Shown one piece after another: positions 42,245-51,962 of a DNA stretch of 55,432 nt (positions within the stretch are counted from its first letter, which is position 1; every line of letters starts with the position of its first letter). A program made the position numbers and the translations under genes. Source of the stretch: an uncultured Bacteroidales bacterium. GTDB lineage: Bacteria > Bacteroidota > Bacteroidia > Bacteroidales > Bacteroidaceae. The notes beneath the pieces were generated by a model. That model searched no databases, was not told the origin of the DNA, and was given only the letters and a program-made list of their open reading frames with translations. The DNA lies in NCBI GenBank assembly GCA_902773055.1, contig CACYCZ010000031.1:1-55432 (forward strand), read 5' to 3'.

Positions 42245-45200
42245 TCAGTTGATTTTATAGACAGCTTCTTTCCATCCGTCGAGATAATCCAGCAGGTGCC
42301 TGTCAACGTTTATAGTATGCGTGGATTTCAGGTTTATTGATGTTTTGTATTTGGAATTGAATACTTTCAGGTACAATTCTGTAGAGCCTTCTTTTTCAAA
42401 GAAAGTGTTGAGGGCATTGCTGTGCTCTATGTTGAGAGCTTCTGAAGTAAAGGAAATGGTCAGTTTGTTTATGATTTTATTTTTGGCATCGGCCAAAAAC
42501 TGAATCTGGCTGATGTGCAGGTCCTTTTTTTCAGGATTCCAGCGTGGGGAATCGATGTTGCAGTATACCAGCAATGCTGCGCCCTCTTGGAAATAGTATT
42601 GATGCTTCGTCCATTCGTCGCCGACCATGAACCATTCTCCTTCACCTGAGTAATCCTCGATGGTTACTACGCCGTAGGGCTTGTTAGCACGTGTCAGTCC
42701 TGTACGCGTGCCCTTGACCAGGCCTCCCAGAATGACTTTCTTGTCCTGAATGCTGGCGAGATCCTTTATGTTGGCACACTTTAGTGTACATACCTTATTG
42801 AGTATGACGTAATAGTCGTCAAGCGGATGGGCAGATACATACATGCCAATAAGGTCTTTTTCTTTGTTGAGGCGCACCATGTTGTCGGGTTTGGTGTATA
42901 GGGCCGGAATGGCGGGTCTTGTTATGATATGGAAATCATCCATGTCGCCAAACAGTGATAGTGACATGGAATTCTTGTCGCGCTGGACGGCTTGCCCATA
43001 GGTCATAAGTTGGTCAATGAAGGTCTGCCCTGTTTTTTCAGATTCGATGAAATACTGTTCGCGGGTCAGTTCGGTGAAACTGTCCATAGCTCCGCTGTAG
43101 ACGAGGCTTTCAAAACACTTCTTGTTGAACTGGCTATAGTTTATGCGTTCGGCAAAATTGTAGATGTCTGTATATGGTCCGTTCTGGTGACGTTCCTCAA
43201 TGATGGCTTCTGCAGCAGCGAGCCCCATGCCTTTAATAGCTGCCAGTCCGAAGCGTATCTCGCCTTTTGCGTTGACACCGAAATCGGCGTAGCTCTCGTT
43301 GATGTCGGGAAGCAGGGTGGCGATGTTCATTGAGCGGCATTCATCCATCAGTTTTGTTATTTCCTTGATGTCGTTTTTGCGTCGTGTCATGATGGCTGAC
43401 ATGAATTCAGCCGGATAGTGTGCCTTGAGATATGCTGTCTGGTAGGCTACCCATGAGTAGCATGCGGCATGGGATTTGTTAAAGGCGTAGGACGCAAATT
43501 TTTCCCAGTCGCTCCATATTTTCTCCAATACTTTGGGGTCGTGGCCGTTTTTCTGTCCACCCTCTATGAATTTGGGTTTCATGGCATCGACGATATCTTT
43601 TTTCTTCTTTCCCATGGCCTTTCGCAGTGCGTCGCTTTCTCCGCGTGTAAATCCTGCCAGCAGGCGGGAAAGCAGCATCACCTGCTCCTGATAGACTGTG
43701 ATGCCGTAGGTATCCTTCAGGTATTTCTCCATGATGGGGATATCGTAGTTTATCTCTTCCCGGCCGTTTTTCCTGTTGATGAATGAAGGGATGTAATCCA
43801 TAGGGCCTGGCCGGTACAATGCGTTCATGGCAATGAGGTCTTCGAATACGGTGGGATGCAGTTCCTTCAGATATTTCTGCATGCCGGGTGATTCAAACTG
43901 GAATGTTCCGATGGTCCTTCCTTCCTGATATAGTTTATATGTCAGTTCGTCGTCAATGGGCAGGCTGTCCAGGTCGATGTCGATGCCTTTTGATTCTTTG
44001 ATGACGCGACATGCTTCTTTCATTTCAGAGAGGGTCTTCAAACCGAGGAAGTCCATCTTTATGAGGCCGGTTGATTCGATGACGTGTCCGTCGTATTGAG
44101 TTACGGTAGTCTTGGTGTTGGGGAAATCGGGGTCATCTGCGGTGGATACGGGCACATGGTCGGATATCGGGTCACGGCAGATGATGAATCCGCAGGCGTG
44201 TATGCCGGTACCCCTGACGGTGCCTTCCAGTATACGGGCATATTTGATGGTGTTGCTTTCCTGTATGTCGGGTGACTCTTCGGCACGTTTTATTTCGGGT
44301 ACGCACTTGATGACATTTGACAAGTTCATTTTCATCCCGTCGGGCAGCCGGTCGGGAATGGCCTTGCACAGGGCATTGCTTTTTTCCAGAGGCAGTTTCT
44401 CTACGCGGGCTACGTCCTTGATGGAGTTCTTGGTTGCCATGGTGGCGTAGGTGATGATGTGGGCGCAGTTCTCGTGGCCGTATTTGTCCATGACCCATTG
44501 CAGTACCTTGCCTCTGCCGTCATCGTCAAAATCGGTATCAATATCGGGCAGGGAGATGCGGTCGGGATTGAGGAAACGCTCAAACAGGAGGTCATACTTC
44601 AAGGGGTCCAGCTTGGTTATTCCCAGGCAGTAGGCTACGACAGAGCCTGCAGCAGAGCCACGTCCGGGGCCGACCCATACGCCCAGCTCATTTCGGGCGG
44701 CATTGATAAAGTCCTGTACGATGAGAAAGTATCCGGGAAATCCCATGGTCTTCATGATGTGCAGTTCAAAGCGCATGCGGTCTTCAACTTCTTGTGCCAG
44801 CGGGGTTCCGTAAATCTTGTGTGCACCGTCATAAGCCAGTTTGCCCAGATAGTCGGCTTCAAACTTGATGCGGTACAGTTTTTCGTATCCGCCCAGTTTC
44901 TTTATTTTCTTTTCGCCTTCTTCCCTCGGGAGGGGATTCTCGCCGTTTTCGTCACAGGTAAATTCGTTAAACAGTTCTTCTGTGGTATATTTTTTGCGCC
45001 ATTCGTCTTCTGTGCCAAATTCTTCGGGTATGGGGAAGTTGGGCATGATGGGGTCGCTCTCAATGCTGTATGTTTCTACTTTGTCCAGGATTTCAATTGT
45101 ATTGCTCAGGGCTTCGGGGATGTCGCTGAATACTTCGTTCATCTCGGCCTGAGTCTTGAACCATTCCTGTTTGGAGTAGAGCATTCGGCTGGGGTCGTCC

Positions 45201-45955
45201 AGATCCTTGCCGGTGGACAGGCACAGCAGGTGGTCGTGTGCTTCGGCATTGTCTTCGTCAACAAAGTGGCAGTCGTTGCTGCAGATGAGTTTGATGCCGT
45301 ATTCTTGGGCTAACTCTATGATATGTGCGTTGACCCGTTGCTGCAGGGGAAATGTTTCGCGGTTGGCTCGCTGGTGGATGTCTTTTACTTCGTGGCGCTG
45401 CAGTTCCAGATAGTAGTCGTCACCGAAGACACGCTTGTACCACTCAATAGCCTTGCGTGCTCCCTCCACGTCTGACTTGAGGAGTTTTTCCGGCACTTCG
45501 CCGGCAAGGCAGGCTGAGCATACAATGAGCCCGTCATGGTATTTTTCCAAATCGGCCTTGTCAGTACGCGGCCGGCCGTAGAAACCGTCCACCCATGCCC
45601 GGCTGACCAGTTTGATGAGATTTCGGTATCCTTGGATGTTCTTGGCCAGAACAATCAGGTGGTTACCGCTACGGTCTCCCTTGGCGTTGTCCTTGTCTTC
45701 CTTGCGCCGGCGGGCAACATACATTTCGCAGCCGAAGATGGGCTTGAAGGGCTCAAGGCCGTCTTTCTGACGTTTCTTGTTGAGCTGGCCGACATAATCT
45801 GAGAATTCTTTTATGCCGAACATGTTGCCGTGGTCTGTGATGGCCATGCCTTTCATGCCGTCAGCTACAGCCTTGTCGACGAGTTTGTTGATTGGTGACT
45901 GTCCGTCTAGTATGGAGTAGTAGGTGTGAACGTGTAGATGTACGAAATCCTGCAT
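42245..45955 (-). CDS. dnaE: DNA polymerase III alpha subunit
   Basis: A 1236-residue replicative polymerase, DnaE1 type. The PHP domain begins with FVHLHVHTYYSILDG. The palm contains the catalytic aspartates in LPDIDTDFDDDGRGKV, and GPGRGSAAGSVVAYCLG is the conserved finger region. KSHAACYSWVAYQTAYLKAH and the helix-hairpin-helix part EIRFGLAAIKGMG follow; the C-terminal OB-fold and beta-clamp region are present. ATG 45955 starts directly at the PHP domain; an upstream ATG at 45967 adds four residues. It has a -7 box about 50 bases upstream and a phased repeat element 270 bases upstream. Confidence 0.96.
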   Translation of the reverse strand: MQDFVHLHVHTYYSILDGQSPINKLVDKAVADGMKGMAITDHGNMFGIKEFSDYVGQLNKKRQKDGLEPFKPIFGCEMYVARRRKEDKDNAKGDRSGNHLIVLAKNIQGYRNLIKLVSRAWVDGFYGRPRTDKADLEKYHDGLIVCSACLAGEVPEKLLKSDVEGARKAIEWYKRVFGDDYYLELQRHEVKDIHQRANRETFPLQQRVNAHIIELAQEYGIKLICSNDCHFVDEDNAEAHDHLLCLSTGKDLDDPSRMLYSKQEWFKTQAEMNEVFSDIPEALSNTIEILDKVETYSIESDPIMPNFPIPEEFGTEDEWRKKYTTEELFNEFTCDENGENPLPREEGEKKIKKLGGYEKLYRIKFEADYLGKLAYDGAHKIYGTPLAQEVEDRMRFELHIMKTMGFPGYFLIVQDFINAARNELGVWVGPGRGSAAGSVVAYCLGITKLDPLKYDLLFERFLNPDRISLPDIDTDFDDDGRGKVLQWVMDKYGHENCAHIITYATMATKNSIKDVARVEKLPLEKSNALCKAIPDRLPDGMKMNLSNVIKCVPEIKRAEESPDIQESNTIKYARILEGTVRGTGIHACGFIICRDPISDHVPVSTADDPDFPNTKTTVTQYDGHVIESTGLIKMDFLGLKTLSEMKEACRVIKESKGIDIDLDSLPIDDELTYKLYQEGRTIGTFQFESPGMQKYLKELHPTVFEDLIAMNALYRPGPMDYIPSFINRKNGREEINYDIPIMEKYLKDTYGITVYQEQVMLLSRLLAGFTRGESDALRKAMGKKKKDIVDAMKPKFIEGGQKNGHDPKVLEKIWSDWEKFASYAFNKSHAACYSWVAYQTAYLKAHYPAEFMSAIMTRRKNDIKEITKLMDECRSMNIATLLPDINESYADFGVNAKGEIRFGLAAIKGMGLAAAEAIIEERHQNGPYTDIYNFAERINYSQFNKKCFESLVYSGAMDSFTELTREQYFIESEKTGQTFIDQLMTYGQAVQRDKNSMSLSLFGDMDDFHIITRPAIPALYTKPDNMVRLNKEKDLIGMYVSAHPLDDYYVILNKVCTLKCANIKDLASIQDKKVILGGLVKGTRTGLTRANKPYGVVTIEDYSGEGEWFMVGDEWTKHQYYFQEGAALLVYCNIDSPRWNPEKKDLHISQIQFLADAKNKIINKLTISFTSEALNIEHSNALNTFFEKEGSTELYLKVFNSKYKTSINLKSTHTINVDRHLLDYLDGWKEAVYKIN

Positions 45956-46004
45956 AATTGCTGTCAATGGTTGATTGTGGATTGGGGGCTATTGTCTCCA
46001 AATA

Positions 46005-46012
46005 CAAATTTA
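46005..46012 (-). promoter_or_regulatory. -7 box for dnaE
   Basis: TAAATTTG on the minus strand, 49 bases before ATG 45955. Confidence 0.55.
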
Positions 46013-46231
46013 TCGAAATGTTACGAAATGAAACCGCCTTTTCATACTTAAAATGAAAAAAACTTTATCTGTGCCCGTTGGCGAAATGTGAAAGTGGTCC
46101 TGTTGGCTTGCTGGACATCATCCTGAAAGGCCGCAGTTCCATTCTGTCAAGCCGGATACTGTATGGTACAAGGAGCGGTTTTAACTATATATAACATATT
46201 TTTAATCTTTTTACATAGCGTACTCTTCCTC

Positions 46232-46353
46232 TGAAAATTCTCAGGCCTTGCAGTTTTTACTGGCAGGCCAGTCAGTTGCAACGCACAGGCCTGCCAGCGA
46301 AATCTTGCAGGCCTGTCAGATTTACCCCCTTTGCAGTGTCTTCTGAAGGGGGT
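46232..46353. repeat. 22-bp-phased AGGCCT element, copy 2
   Basis: Boxes at 46243, 46265 (AGGCCA), 46287 and 46309, again exactly 22 bp apart. The inverted repeat is 46255-46271 with 46286-46302 (14 of 17 pairs). The closing hairpin is ACCCCCTT/AAGGGGGT (46324-46353), longer than in copy 1 but still paired. It lies in a 570-base gene-free spacer between dnaE and the exonuclease; I see nothing else in that spacer. Confidence 0.88.
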
Positions 46354-46579
46354 GCGCCGATTGTGTTTGAACGTCGGCGTGGGATGTGAAGAATTGTTAA
46401 TATTTTTAATCTTGGATTGCCGGAATGGAGAAGTTTACTGCCAGCTCTTCAGAGGGAGGCTGAAGATGAGTCCTACAATGTTATGCCAGTGTCGGGATAC
46501 TCCCTGTAGGCTATTTTTTCTGGCAGATTTGTCCATATCCTTGATGGCTTTGGGCGCATCATATGGAACAGGCTCTATA

Positions 46580-47071
46580 TTATAAAATCTCTCTTGCAAT
46601 CCAGGCGCATGCTTCAGCATCGGCAAGCGCATGGTGATGATTTTCTAAATGATAGCCGCAAGCTGCAGCCACAGTCTGAAGCTGATGGTTTTCCAGCCAG
46701 GGAAGTTTGCGGCGCGAAGCCCGGAGTGTATCATGAAACTCATAGTCAGGATAGTCCATTTGATAGGTGCGGAATACGGCTTTCAGACAGCCTTCGTCAA
46801 AAGGTTTGTTGTGGGCCACAAGAGGCAGCCCTTTGACGAGGGGCTCAATCTGTGCCCATACAAAGGGAAATACGGGTGCGCCGTCGGTGTCTTTTCGGCA
46901 GAGTCCGTGTATCTGGCAGCACCTGTAGTGATAGTAGTTGGGCTCCGGTCTGATGAGTGAGTAGAATGTGTCAGTGATCTTCTTTTTGCGTACAATGACT
47001 ACACCCACTGCACAGACAGAGGAGCGCTCGTAGTTGGCCGTTTCAAAATCGATTGCAGCGAAATCGTTCAT
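46580..47071 (-). CDS. DnaQ-like 3'-5' exonuclease
   Basis: A 163-residue DEDDh exonuclease. The motifs are AAIDFETANYE (DxE), LVAHNKPFDEGCL (ExoII, Asp) and HHHALADAEACA (H-x4-D, ExoIII). It is short, with the exonuclease fold only and no BRCT or DNA polymerase domain. It may proofread or act in repair. It is on the same strand upstream of dnaE but separated by about 570 bases and the phased repeat, so a shared transcript is not certain. Confidence 0.87.
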   Translation of the reverse strand: MNDFAAIDFETANYERSSVCAVGVVIVRKKKITDTFYSLIRPEPNYYHYRCCQIHGLCRKDTDGAPVFPFVWAQIEPLVKGLPLVAHNKPFDEGCLKAVFRTYQMDYPDYEFHDTLRASRRKLPWLENHQLQTVAAACGYHLENHHHALADAEACAWIAREIL

Positions 47072-47178
47072 CTGTATGCTTGTTGCAGACGCAGGATTGC
47101 GGGATGCTGATTTATGCCTTGTCTGGCGGGACGGCAGTATCGGCAGCTCTGTCAGGATATCCTTACAACCTGCTGGTG

Positions 47179-47186
47179 CAAAGGTA
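47179..47186 (-). promoter_or_regulatory. -7 box for the exonuclease gene
   Basis: TACCTTTG on the minus strand, 107 bases upstream of the start. The 290-base spacer otherwise contains only the rpsO terminator. Confidence 0.55.
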
Positions 47187-47308
47187 ATATGTTATTTGTG
47201 GATTTCGCAGTAAAATTCACTTTTTGGAGCATCTGAAAGATTTTTTTCAACGTCATCACCTGTATTGCATGACTCCTATTTGGCAGCATATACAATAGCA
47301 GAAAACAG

Positions 47309-47343
47309 TCAGGGGGTCGTTCTTCTTAAGAGCGACCCCCTGA
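47309..47343 (-). terminator. Terminator of rpsO
   Basis: A 15-base hairpin stem (TCAGGGGGTCGTTCT with AGAGCGACCCCCTGA, one mismatch) lies 20 bases beyond the rpsO stop. A TTTT run follows on the minus strand. Confidence 0.85.
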
Positions 47344-47363
47344 TTTTCATAGGAACTGTTGGA

Positions 47364-47633
47364 TTATTTACGCAAGCCGAGTTTGCTGATGATATCGCGG
47401 TAACGCTGGATATCCTTGCGCTTTACATAATTCAACAAAGCACGACGCTTGCCGACCAAGCGTGTCAAGGCCCTTTCGGTACTATTATCTTTACGGTTGG
47501 CCTTCATGTGTTCCGTCAAATGGGAAATACGGTATGAAAACAATGCTATCTGGCTTTCAGGAGAACCAGTGTCAGTGTTAGACTTTCCGTAGTTTCCAAA
47601 GATTTCTTTTTTCTTTTCAGAATCTAAGTACAT
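47364..47633 (-). CDS. rpsO: 30S ribosomal protein S15
   Basis: An 89-residue protein of normal length. The S15 signature is clear: NTGSPESQIALF-like (TDTGSPESQIALFSYRI), LTEHMKANRKDNSTERAL and LVGKRRALLNYVKRKD. S15 binds 16S rRNA early in 30S assembly. It is monocistronic, with its own -7 box 59 bases upstream and a terminator. No pnp gene follows, unlike in enterobacteria. Confidence 0.97.
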   Translation of the reverse strand: MYLDSEKKKEIFGNYGKSNTDTGSPESQIALFSYRISHLTEHMKANRKDNSTERALTRLVGKRRALLNYVKRKDIQRYRDIISKLGLRK

Positions 47634-47691
47634 AAGTGTATAAAATGTGTTAATTGTTTTGATTGCAGTCCCTGTTTTGGGAAAGCGGAGG

Positions 47692-47699
47692 CAAAAGTA
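47692..47699 (-). promoter_or_regulatory. -7 box for rpsO
   Basis: TACTTTTG on the minus strand, 58 bases before the start. Confidence 0.55.
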
Positions 47700-47806
47700 C
47701 TATCTTTCTTTTGTTTGGCAAAATTTTTTCAGGGAAAAGTTCAGAAAATGTGTTTTTTTTCTTGAATATAGCGCATAGGTGTGTGTCTTAATTATTGTGA
47801 AAATTG

Positions 47807-47814
47807 TACCTTTG
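47807..47814 (+). promoter_or_regulatory. -7 box for typA
   Basis: TACCTTTG, 35 bases before the ATG. Confidence 0.65.
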
Positions 47815-47849
47815 CACCTCAAATAAGATAAAGCGTTATTTATACAGGC

Positions 47850-49649
47850 ATGCAGAATATCCGTAATATTGCGATAATTGCCCATGTGGATCATGGCAAG
47901 ACAACATTGGTAGACAAAATGTTAATGGCTGGTCACTTGTTTCGTGATAATCAGCAGACGAGAGATTTGATGTTGGATAACAATGATTTGGAGCGCGAGC
48001 GTGGTATTACGATATTGTCCAAGAATGTGTCTATTAATTATAAGGATGTAAAAATAAATATAATAGATACTCCGGGACACTCTGATTTTGGCGGCGAAGT
48101 GGAGCGTGTCTTGAATATGGCAGACGGATGTCTGCTGCTGGTAGACGCCTTTGAAGGGCCGATGCCGCAGACACGTTTTGTGCTTGAAAAGGCGCTTCAG
48201 ATAGGTCTGAAACCTATCGTGGTCGTCAATAAGGTGGATAAGCCGAACTGCCGTCCGGAGGAAGTGTATGAAATGGTCTTTGACCTGATGTTCAGTCTGG
48301 GCGCAACAGAAGACCAGCTGGATTTCCCTGTAGTGTATGGTTCTGCCAAGATGGGGTGGATGGGAGAAGACTGGAATAAGCCTACGGATAACATCAATTA
48401 CCTTTTGGATAAAATCATTGAGGTGATACCTGCTCCGCACGTGCAGGAAGGAACACCTCAGATGCTGATAACCTCATTGGATTATTCTAACTATACGGGC
48501 CGAATAGCCGTGGGACGTATACACAGAGGACATCTGGAGGAAGGAATGGCTGTTACTGTTGCTCACCGTGATGGAACGATGGAAAAAACCAAAATCAAGG
48601 AAATCCATAGTTTTGAGGGTATGGGGCATTCTAAGGCAGACAGGATAGAATGTGGTGATTTGTGTGCCATCATAGGACTGGATCGCTTTGAGATAGGGGA
48701 TACTATCTGTGATGCAGAGAATCCTGAGCCCTTGCCTCCAATCAAGATTGACGAGCCCACGATGAGTATGCTCTTTACGATTAACAATTCTCCGTTTTTT
48801 GGCAGAGAAGGGAAATACTGTACCAGCCGTCAGATAGAGGAACGCCTGCAGAAAGAACTGCAGAAAAACCTTGCCTTACAAGTGGCCAAGACCGATGGAT
48901 TTGACAGTTGGGTCGTATATGGCAGGGGAGTATTGCACCTGTCTGTGCTGATTGAGACGATGCGTCGTGAAGGCTATGAACTTCAGGTAGGACAGCCTCA
49001 GGTAATCTATAAGGAAATAGACGGAGTGAAATGTGAACCGATAGAGGAATTGACAATCAATACGCCAGAGGAGTTTTCCAGCAAGTTGATAGACATGGTT
49101 ACCCGTCGCAAGGGTGAGATGACCTCCATGCAGACCCAGGGAGACCGTGTTAATATTGTCTTCAATATTCCCTCCCGTGGCATAATAGGATTCCGTACCA
49201 ATGCACTGACGGCGAGTCAGGGAGAAGCGATTATAGCCCATCGTTTCAAAGATTACGAGCCTTACAAGGGCGACATTGACCGTCGGCAGAATGGTTCCAT
49301 GATAGCCCTTGAGGATGGTACGGTCTATGCCTATGCCATAGATAAACTTCAGGACAGGGGGCGCTTCTTTGTTTCTTCACAGGAAAAAGTCTATGCCGGG
49401 CAGATTGTCGGGGAACATATCCATGAAAACGATTTGGTAGTGAATGTCTCCAAGGCTAAGCAACTGACCAACGTGCGTGCAAGCGGTACCGACGAGAAAG
49501 CTCATATTATTCCGCCAGTGATATTCTCCCTGGAAGAAGCATTGGAATGGATAAAGGAAGACGAATATGTGGAAGTTACACCCCAAAGCATACGTATGCG
49601 TAAGGTCATCTTGGACCATTTGGCACGCAAGCGCGCTGTGCGTGAATAA
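47850..49649 (+). CDS. typA: Ribosome-associated GTPase TypA/BipA
   Basis: A 599-residue translational GTPase. G motifs: [12 protein letters not shown] (G1), RGITILSKN (G2), [14 protein letters not shown] (G3) and VVNKVDKP (G4). EF-G-like domains and the specific C-terminal domain ([18 protein letters not shown]) follow. BipA acts in 50S assembly and cold or stress adaptation. It is monocistronic with its own promoter and terminator. Confidence 0.96.
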   Translation: MQNIRNIAIIAHVDHGKTTLVDKMLMAGHLFRDNQQTRDLMLDNNDLERERGITILSKNVSINYKDVKINIIDTPGHSDFGGEVERVLNMADGCLLLVDAFEGPMPQTRFVLEKALQIGLKPIVVVNKVDKPNCRPEEVYEMVFDLMFSLGATEDQLDFPVVYGSAKMGWMGEDWNKPTDNINYLLDKIIEVIPAPHVQEGTPQMLITSLDYSNYTGRIAVGRIHRGHLEEGMAVTVAHRDGTMEKTKIKEIHSFEGMGHSKADRIECGDLCAIIGLDRFEIGDTICDAENPEPLPPIKIDEPTMSMLFTINNSPFFGREGKYCTSRQIEERLQKELQKNLALQVAKTDGFDSWVVYGRGVLHLSVLIETMRREGYELQVGQPQVIYKEIDGVKCEPIEELTINTPEEFSSKLIDMVTRRKGEMTSMQTQGDRVNIVFNIPSRGIIGFRTNALTASQGEAIIAHRFKDYEPYKGDIDRRQNGSMIALEDGTVYAYAIDKLQDRGRFFVSSQEKVYAGQIVGEHIHENDLVVNVSKAKQLTNVRASGTDEKAHIIPPVIFSLEEALEWIKEDEYVEVTPQSIRMRKVILDHLARKRAVRE

Positions 49650-49678
49650 AGGCAATCATAGCTTTGTTTTTAATAATA

Positions 49679-49717
49679 TGGAGGGCATGATACATATAGT
49701 CATGCTCTCTTTCTTTT
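49679..49717. terminator. Terminator after typA
   Basis: GAGGGCATGA/TCATGCTCTC (9 of 10 pairs plus a wobble) followed by TTTCTTTT. It overlaps the stop codon of the convergent lipoprotein gene. Confidence 0.75.
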
Positions 49718-50666
49718 ATGGTTTGTAATGGGGGTTGAGCCGGTATATGGCCAATGTGTGGTGTCGTACAAACTGTTCTGACACGTATATCAGGCCATTC
49801 CTCTTGTTGTCGGTGCCGTGTGAATCTTTGGCAATGTAAAAGTACTTGCTGGAATCGGTACTGGCGACAGGATGTTCTGAGGTGGCTAATCCGAAGATAT
49901 GGAGAGCGTGTAGTCGTTGCAGTGGCAGGTCATGGGCACTGTCGTTGCCGTCTTTGCAGATGGCAATGCCCTCAGCAGTAGAATATCCGGCTTGCAGGGT
50001 ATCGCCATACCATACAAGCGAATGGCCGCTTTCCAAAGTGCTTTTGATAGTTCTGTTCAGATGTTCAGCATTGATAAAGGTGTAGTTCTCCCTTTGCCGG
50101 TCTCCCGGCAGCGAATCAGTGCGTAATGGGCTGATGAATTCGTAGGAATTTTCTATTAAGACTGAGCGCATCATGTCATGAGGCGTATATATGCTCCCAT
50201 ACAAGGATGTGACGCTGGGGACATACTCAAAGATTGTATCCAGGACGTGCCGTAATAAATCATCATGCCTCTTGTTGGCATTGTATATTTGTCGGAAATC
50301 ATCTGCCGTCGTAAACAGCTCTTGACGGTAGAAGGCATAGGGTAGGATGCCTTGTTTCTCCAATAGCGTGAAGCAGTAGGCCGGACTGCCGTTTAGCTGG
50401 AGCCCCCCGTCTTTTATTGCTTCGTCACAGAGTTTGCGGATCAGGTAGGTCGGTGAGAGTTCTAACGAGTCGCCGAGGAGGATGCGTTCACTTTCTATGA
50501 GCGACAGCGTGGCATATATCCATCCGCAGGGCCATTCTTTCTGATTCTTTATAGGGGTCGTTGAAAGTTTTATGTTGTCAGTGAAGACAGGCTGAGGTGT
50601 ATGGACGTGTTTGCGGCATGCTCCTAATGATATGATGAGTAGAAGCAGCAATGGTAGTTTCTTCAT
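49716..50666 (-). CDS. C1-peptidase-like lipoprotein with a degenerate active site
   Basis: A 316-residue lipoprotein (lipobox LGAC17). It resembles the bleomycin-hydrolase/PepC branch of papain-like peptidases: TPIKNQ, then WIYATLSLIESE, HALHIFGLA, and YFYIAKDSHGTDNKRNGLIY. The catalytic core is altered. Papain-like enzymes have Q-x5-C-W; here it reads NQKEWPCGW, placing Gly48 at the catalytic position with Cys47 one residue early. The usual KNSWG is KDSHG, so Asn is Asp and the Trp is His. The His is kept. It may be a pseudoenzyme. It overlaps dusB by ATGA and is probably co-translated. Confidence 0.7.
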   Translation of the reverse strand: MKKLPLLLLLIISLGACRKHVHTPQPVFTDNIKLSTTPIKNQKEWPCGWIYATLSLIESERILLGDSLELSPTYLIRKLCDEAIKDGGLQLNGSPAYCFTLLEKQGILPYAFYRQELFTTADDFRQIYNANKRHDDLLRHVLDTIFEYVPSVTSLYGSIYTPHDMMRSVLIENSYEFISPLRTDSLPGDRQRENYTFINAEHLNRTIKSTLESGHSLVWYGDTLQAGYSTAEGIAICKDGNDSAHDLPLQRLHALHIFGLATSEHPVASTDSSKYFYIAKDSHGTDNKRNGLIYVSEQFVRHHTLAIYRLNPHYKP

Positions 50667-51682
50667 GGGTGAAGGAGAAAAGGACGGGTTTCTTCCATCA
50701 GGCGGAACAGTTCTTCCTGTGTCGTGGCACGCAGCATGTCAATGCGTTTTTGGCGGAAGTCTGGTATTCCCTTGAATAGGGGGCTGGCAGCAATGTGACG
50801 CCTTGTGTGGAGAATACCTCGGTATTCGTCAATACGTTTAATGCTGAGTCTGACTTGTTCTTTCAGGACATCGAGTTTCCAGTTGTCTGTCATCGGGGCG
50901 TACTGGCTGGGCACGATGTTGCTGGTATCAATGGGTGTGTCGGGATGCAGCTCATCGTGTATTTCCTTAAATATCCAGGGTCTGCCAAAGGTGGCTCTGC
51001 CTACCATGATGGCATCGACAAGGTAATTCTTAAAGGCATTTGTTGCTTTCTGGGGCGAATCGATATCTCCGTTACCGATAATGGGGATGGTTATCCGCGG
51101 GTTGCTTTTTACTTCCCTGATGTAGTTCCAGTCGGCTTCTCCCTTGTACATCTGTGAGCGTGTCCGTCCATGGATAGTAAGAGCCTGAATACCGCAGTCC
51201 TGTAGCTGTTCGGCAAGAGTGGGGATGATAATCTGGTTACTGTCCCATCCCAGGCGTGTCTTGGCGGTAACAGGAGTTTTTACAGCGTTGACTACACTCT
51301 TGGCAATGTCAAGCATTAGGGGAATGTTTTGCAGAAGACCGGCTCCGGCTCCCTTGCCGGCAATTTTTTTAACAGGACATCCAAAATTTATGTCTATGAT
51401 ATCAGGATGACTGGCTTCTTCTACTATTTTTGCAGCTTCCGCCATCGCGGAAGGGTCTTTGCCATATATCTGAATGGCTACAGGGCGTTCTTCTGGGCTG
51501 ACCTTCAGCTTGAGCATGGTGCTCTTCACGAGGCGGGTCAGGGCATCACAGGAAACGAATTCGGAATAAACCATAGAGGCACCCATCTTGCGGCAAAGGG
51601 TGCGGAAACCGATGTCGGTTACGTCTTCCATCGGGGCTAAAAGTATGGGATGTAAGCCTAAATCAGTGGTTCCTATGTGCAT
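50663..51682 (-). CDS. dusB: tRNA-dihydrouridine synthase
   Basis: A 339-residue FMN TIM-barrel enzyme. LAPMEDVTDIGFRTL starts the barrel, INFGCPVKKIAGKGAGAGLL contains the catalytic Cys, and TIHGRTRSQMYKGEADW and IIGNGDI bind FMN and tRNA. It reduces specific uridines in tRNA D-loops. The DusB assignment follows overall likeness and is less certain than the family. A -7 box lies about 105 bases upstream. Confidence 0.9.
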   Translation of the reverse strand: MHIGTTDLGLHPILLAPMEDVTDIGFRTLCRKMGASMVYSEFVSCDALTRLVKSTMLKLKVSPEERPVAIQIYGKDPSAMAEAAKIVEEASHPDIIDINFGCPVKKIAGKGAGAGLLQNIPLMLDIAKSVVNAVKTPVTAKTRLGWDSNQIIIPTLAEQLQDCGIQALTIHGRTRSQMYKGEADWNYIREVKSNPRITIPIIGNGDIDSPQKATNAFKNYLVDAIMVGRATFGRPWIFKEIHDELHPDTPIDTSNIVPSQYAPMTDNWKLDVLKEQVRLSIKRIDEYRGILHTRRHIAASPLFKGIPDFRQKRIDMLRATTQEELFRLMEETRPFLLHP

Positions 51683-51785
51683 GAATTCTTGTATGAAAAA
51701 ACTATTAGTGTTAAAAATTGTAAACTACAGGTTGGGGCAGGCTGGAATAGCTATTTTTGTTGCTCGATGCAGTCGATTTTGAATG

Positions 51786-51793
51786 CAAAATTA
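51786..51793 (-). promoter_or_regulatory. -7 box for dusB and the C1-like gene
   Basis: TAATTTTG on the minus strand, 103 bases before the dusB start. Confidence 0.5.
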
Positions 51794-51962
51794 TGAATTT
51801 CAGCAAAGTTTTACATATAAAAATTTGTTTATTTCAAAAAAAATTAGTCCCTTTGCATGTCGAAATGTGATCATATGCTCCATTTTATGGTTCGCTGTGA
51901 ACTATATAGATGATGCGTGCTTTTATGTGTCAGTGGAGTATCATGATACGAAAATGTATTGA

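Noticed and set aside
46232..46353. Miniature transposable element
   Set aside because: No terminal inverted repeats or target-site duplications can be seen at the edges of the copies. A genome-wide survey could still revive the idea.
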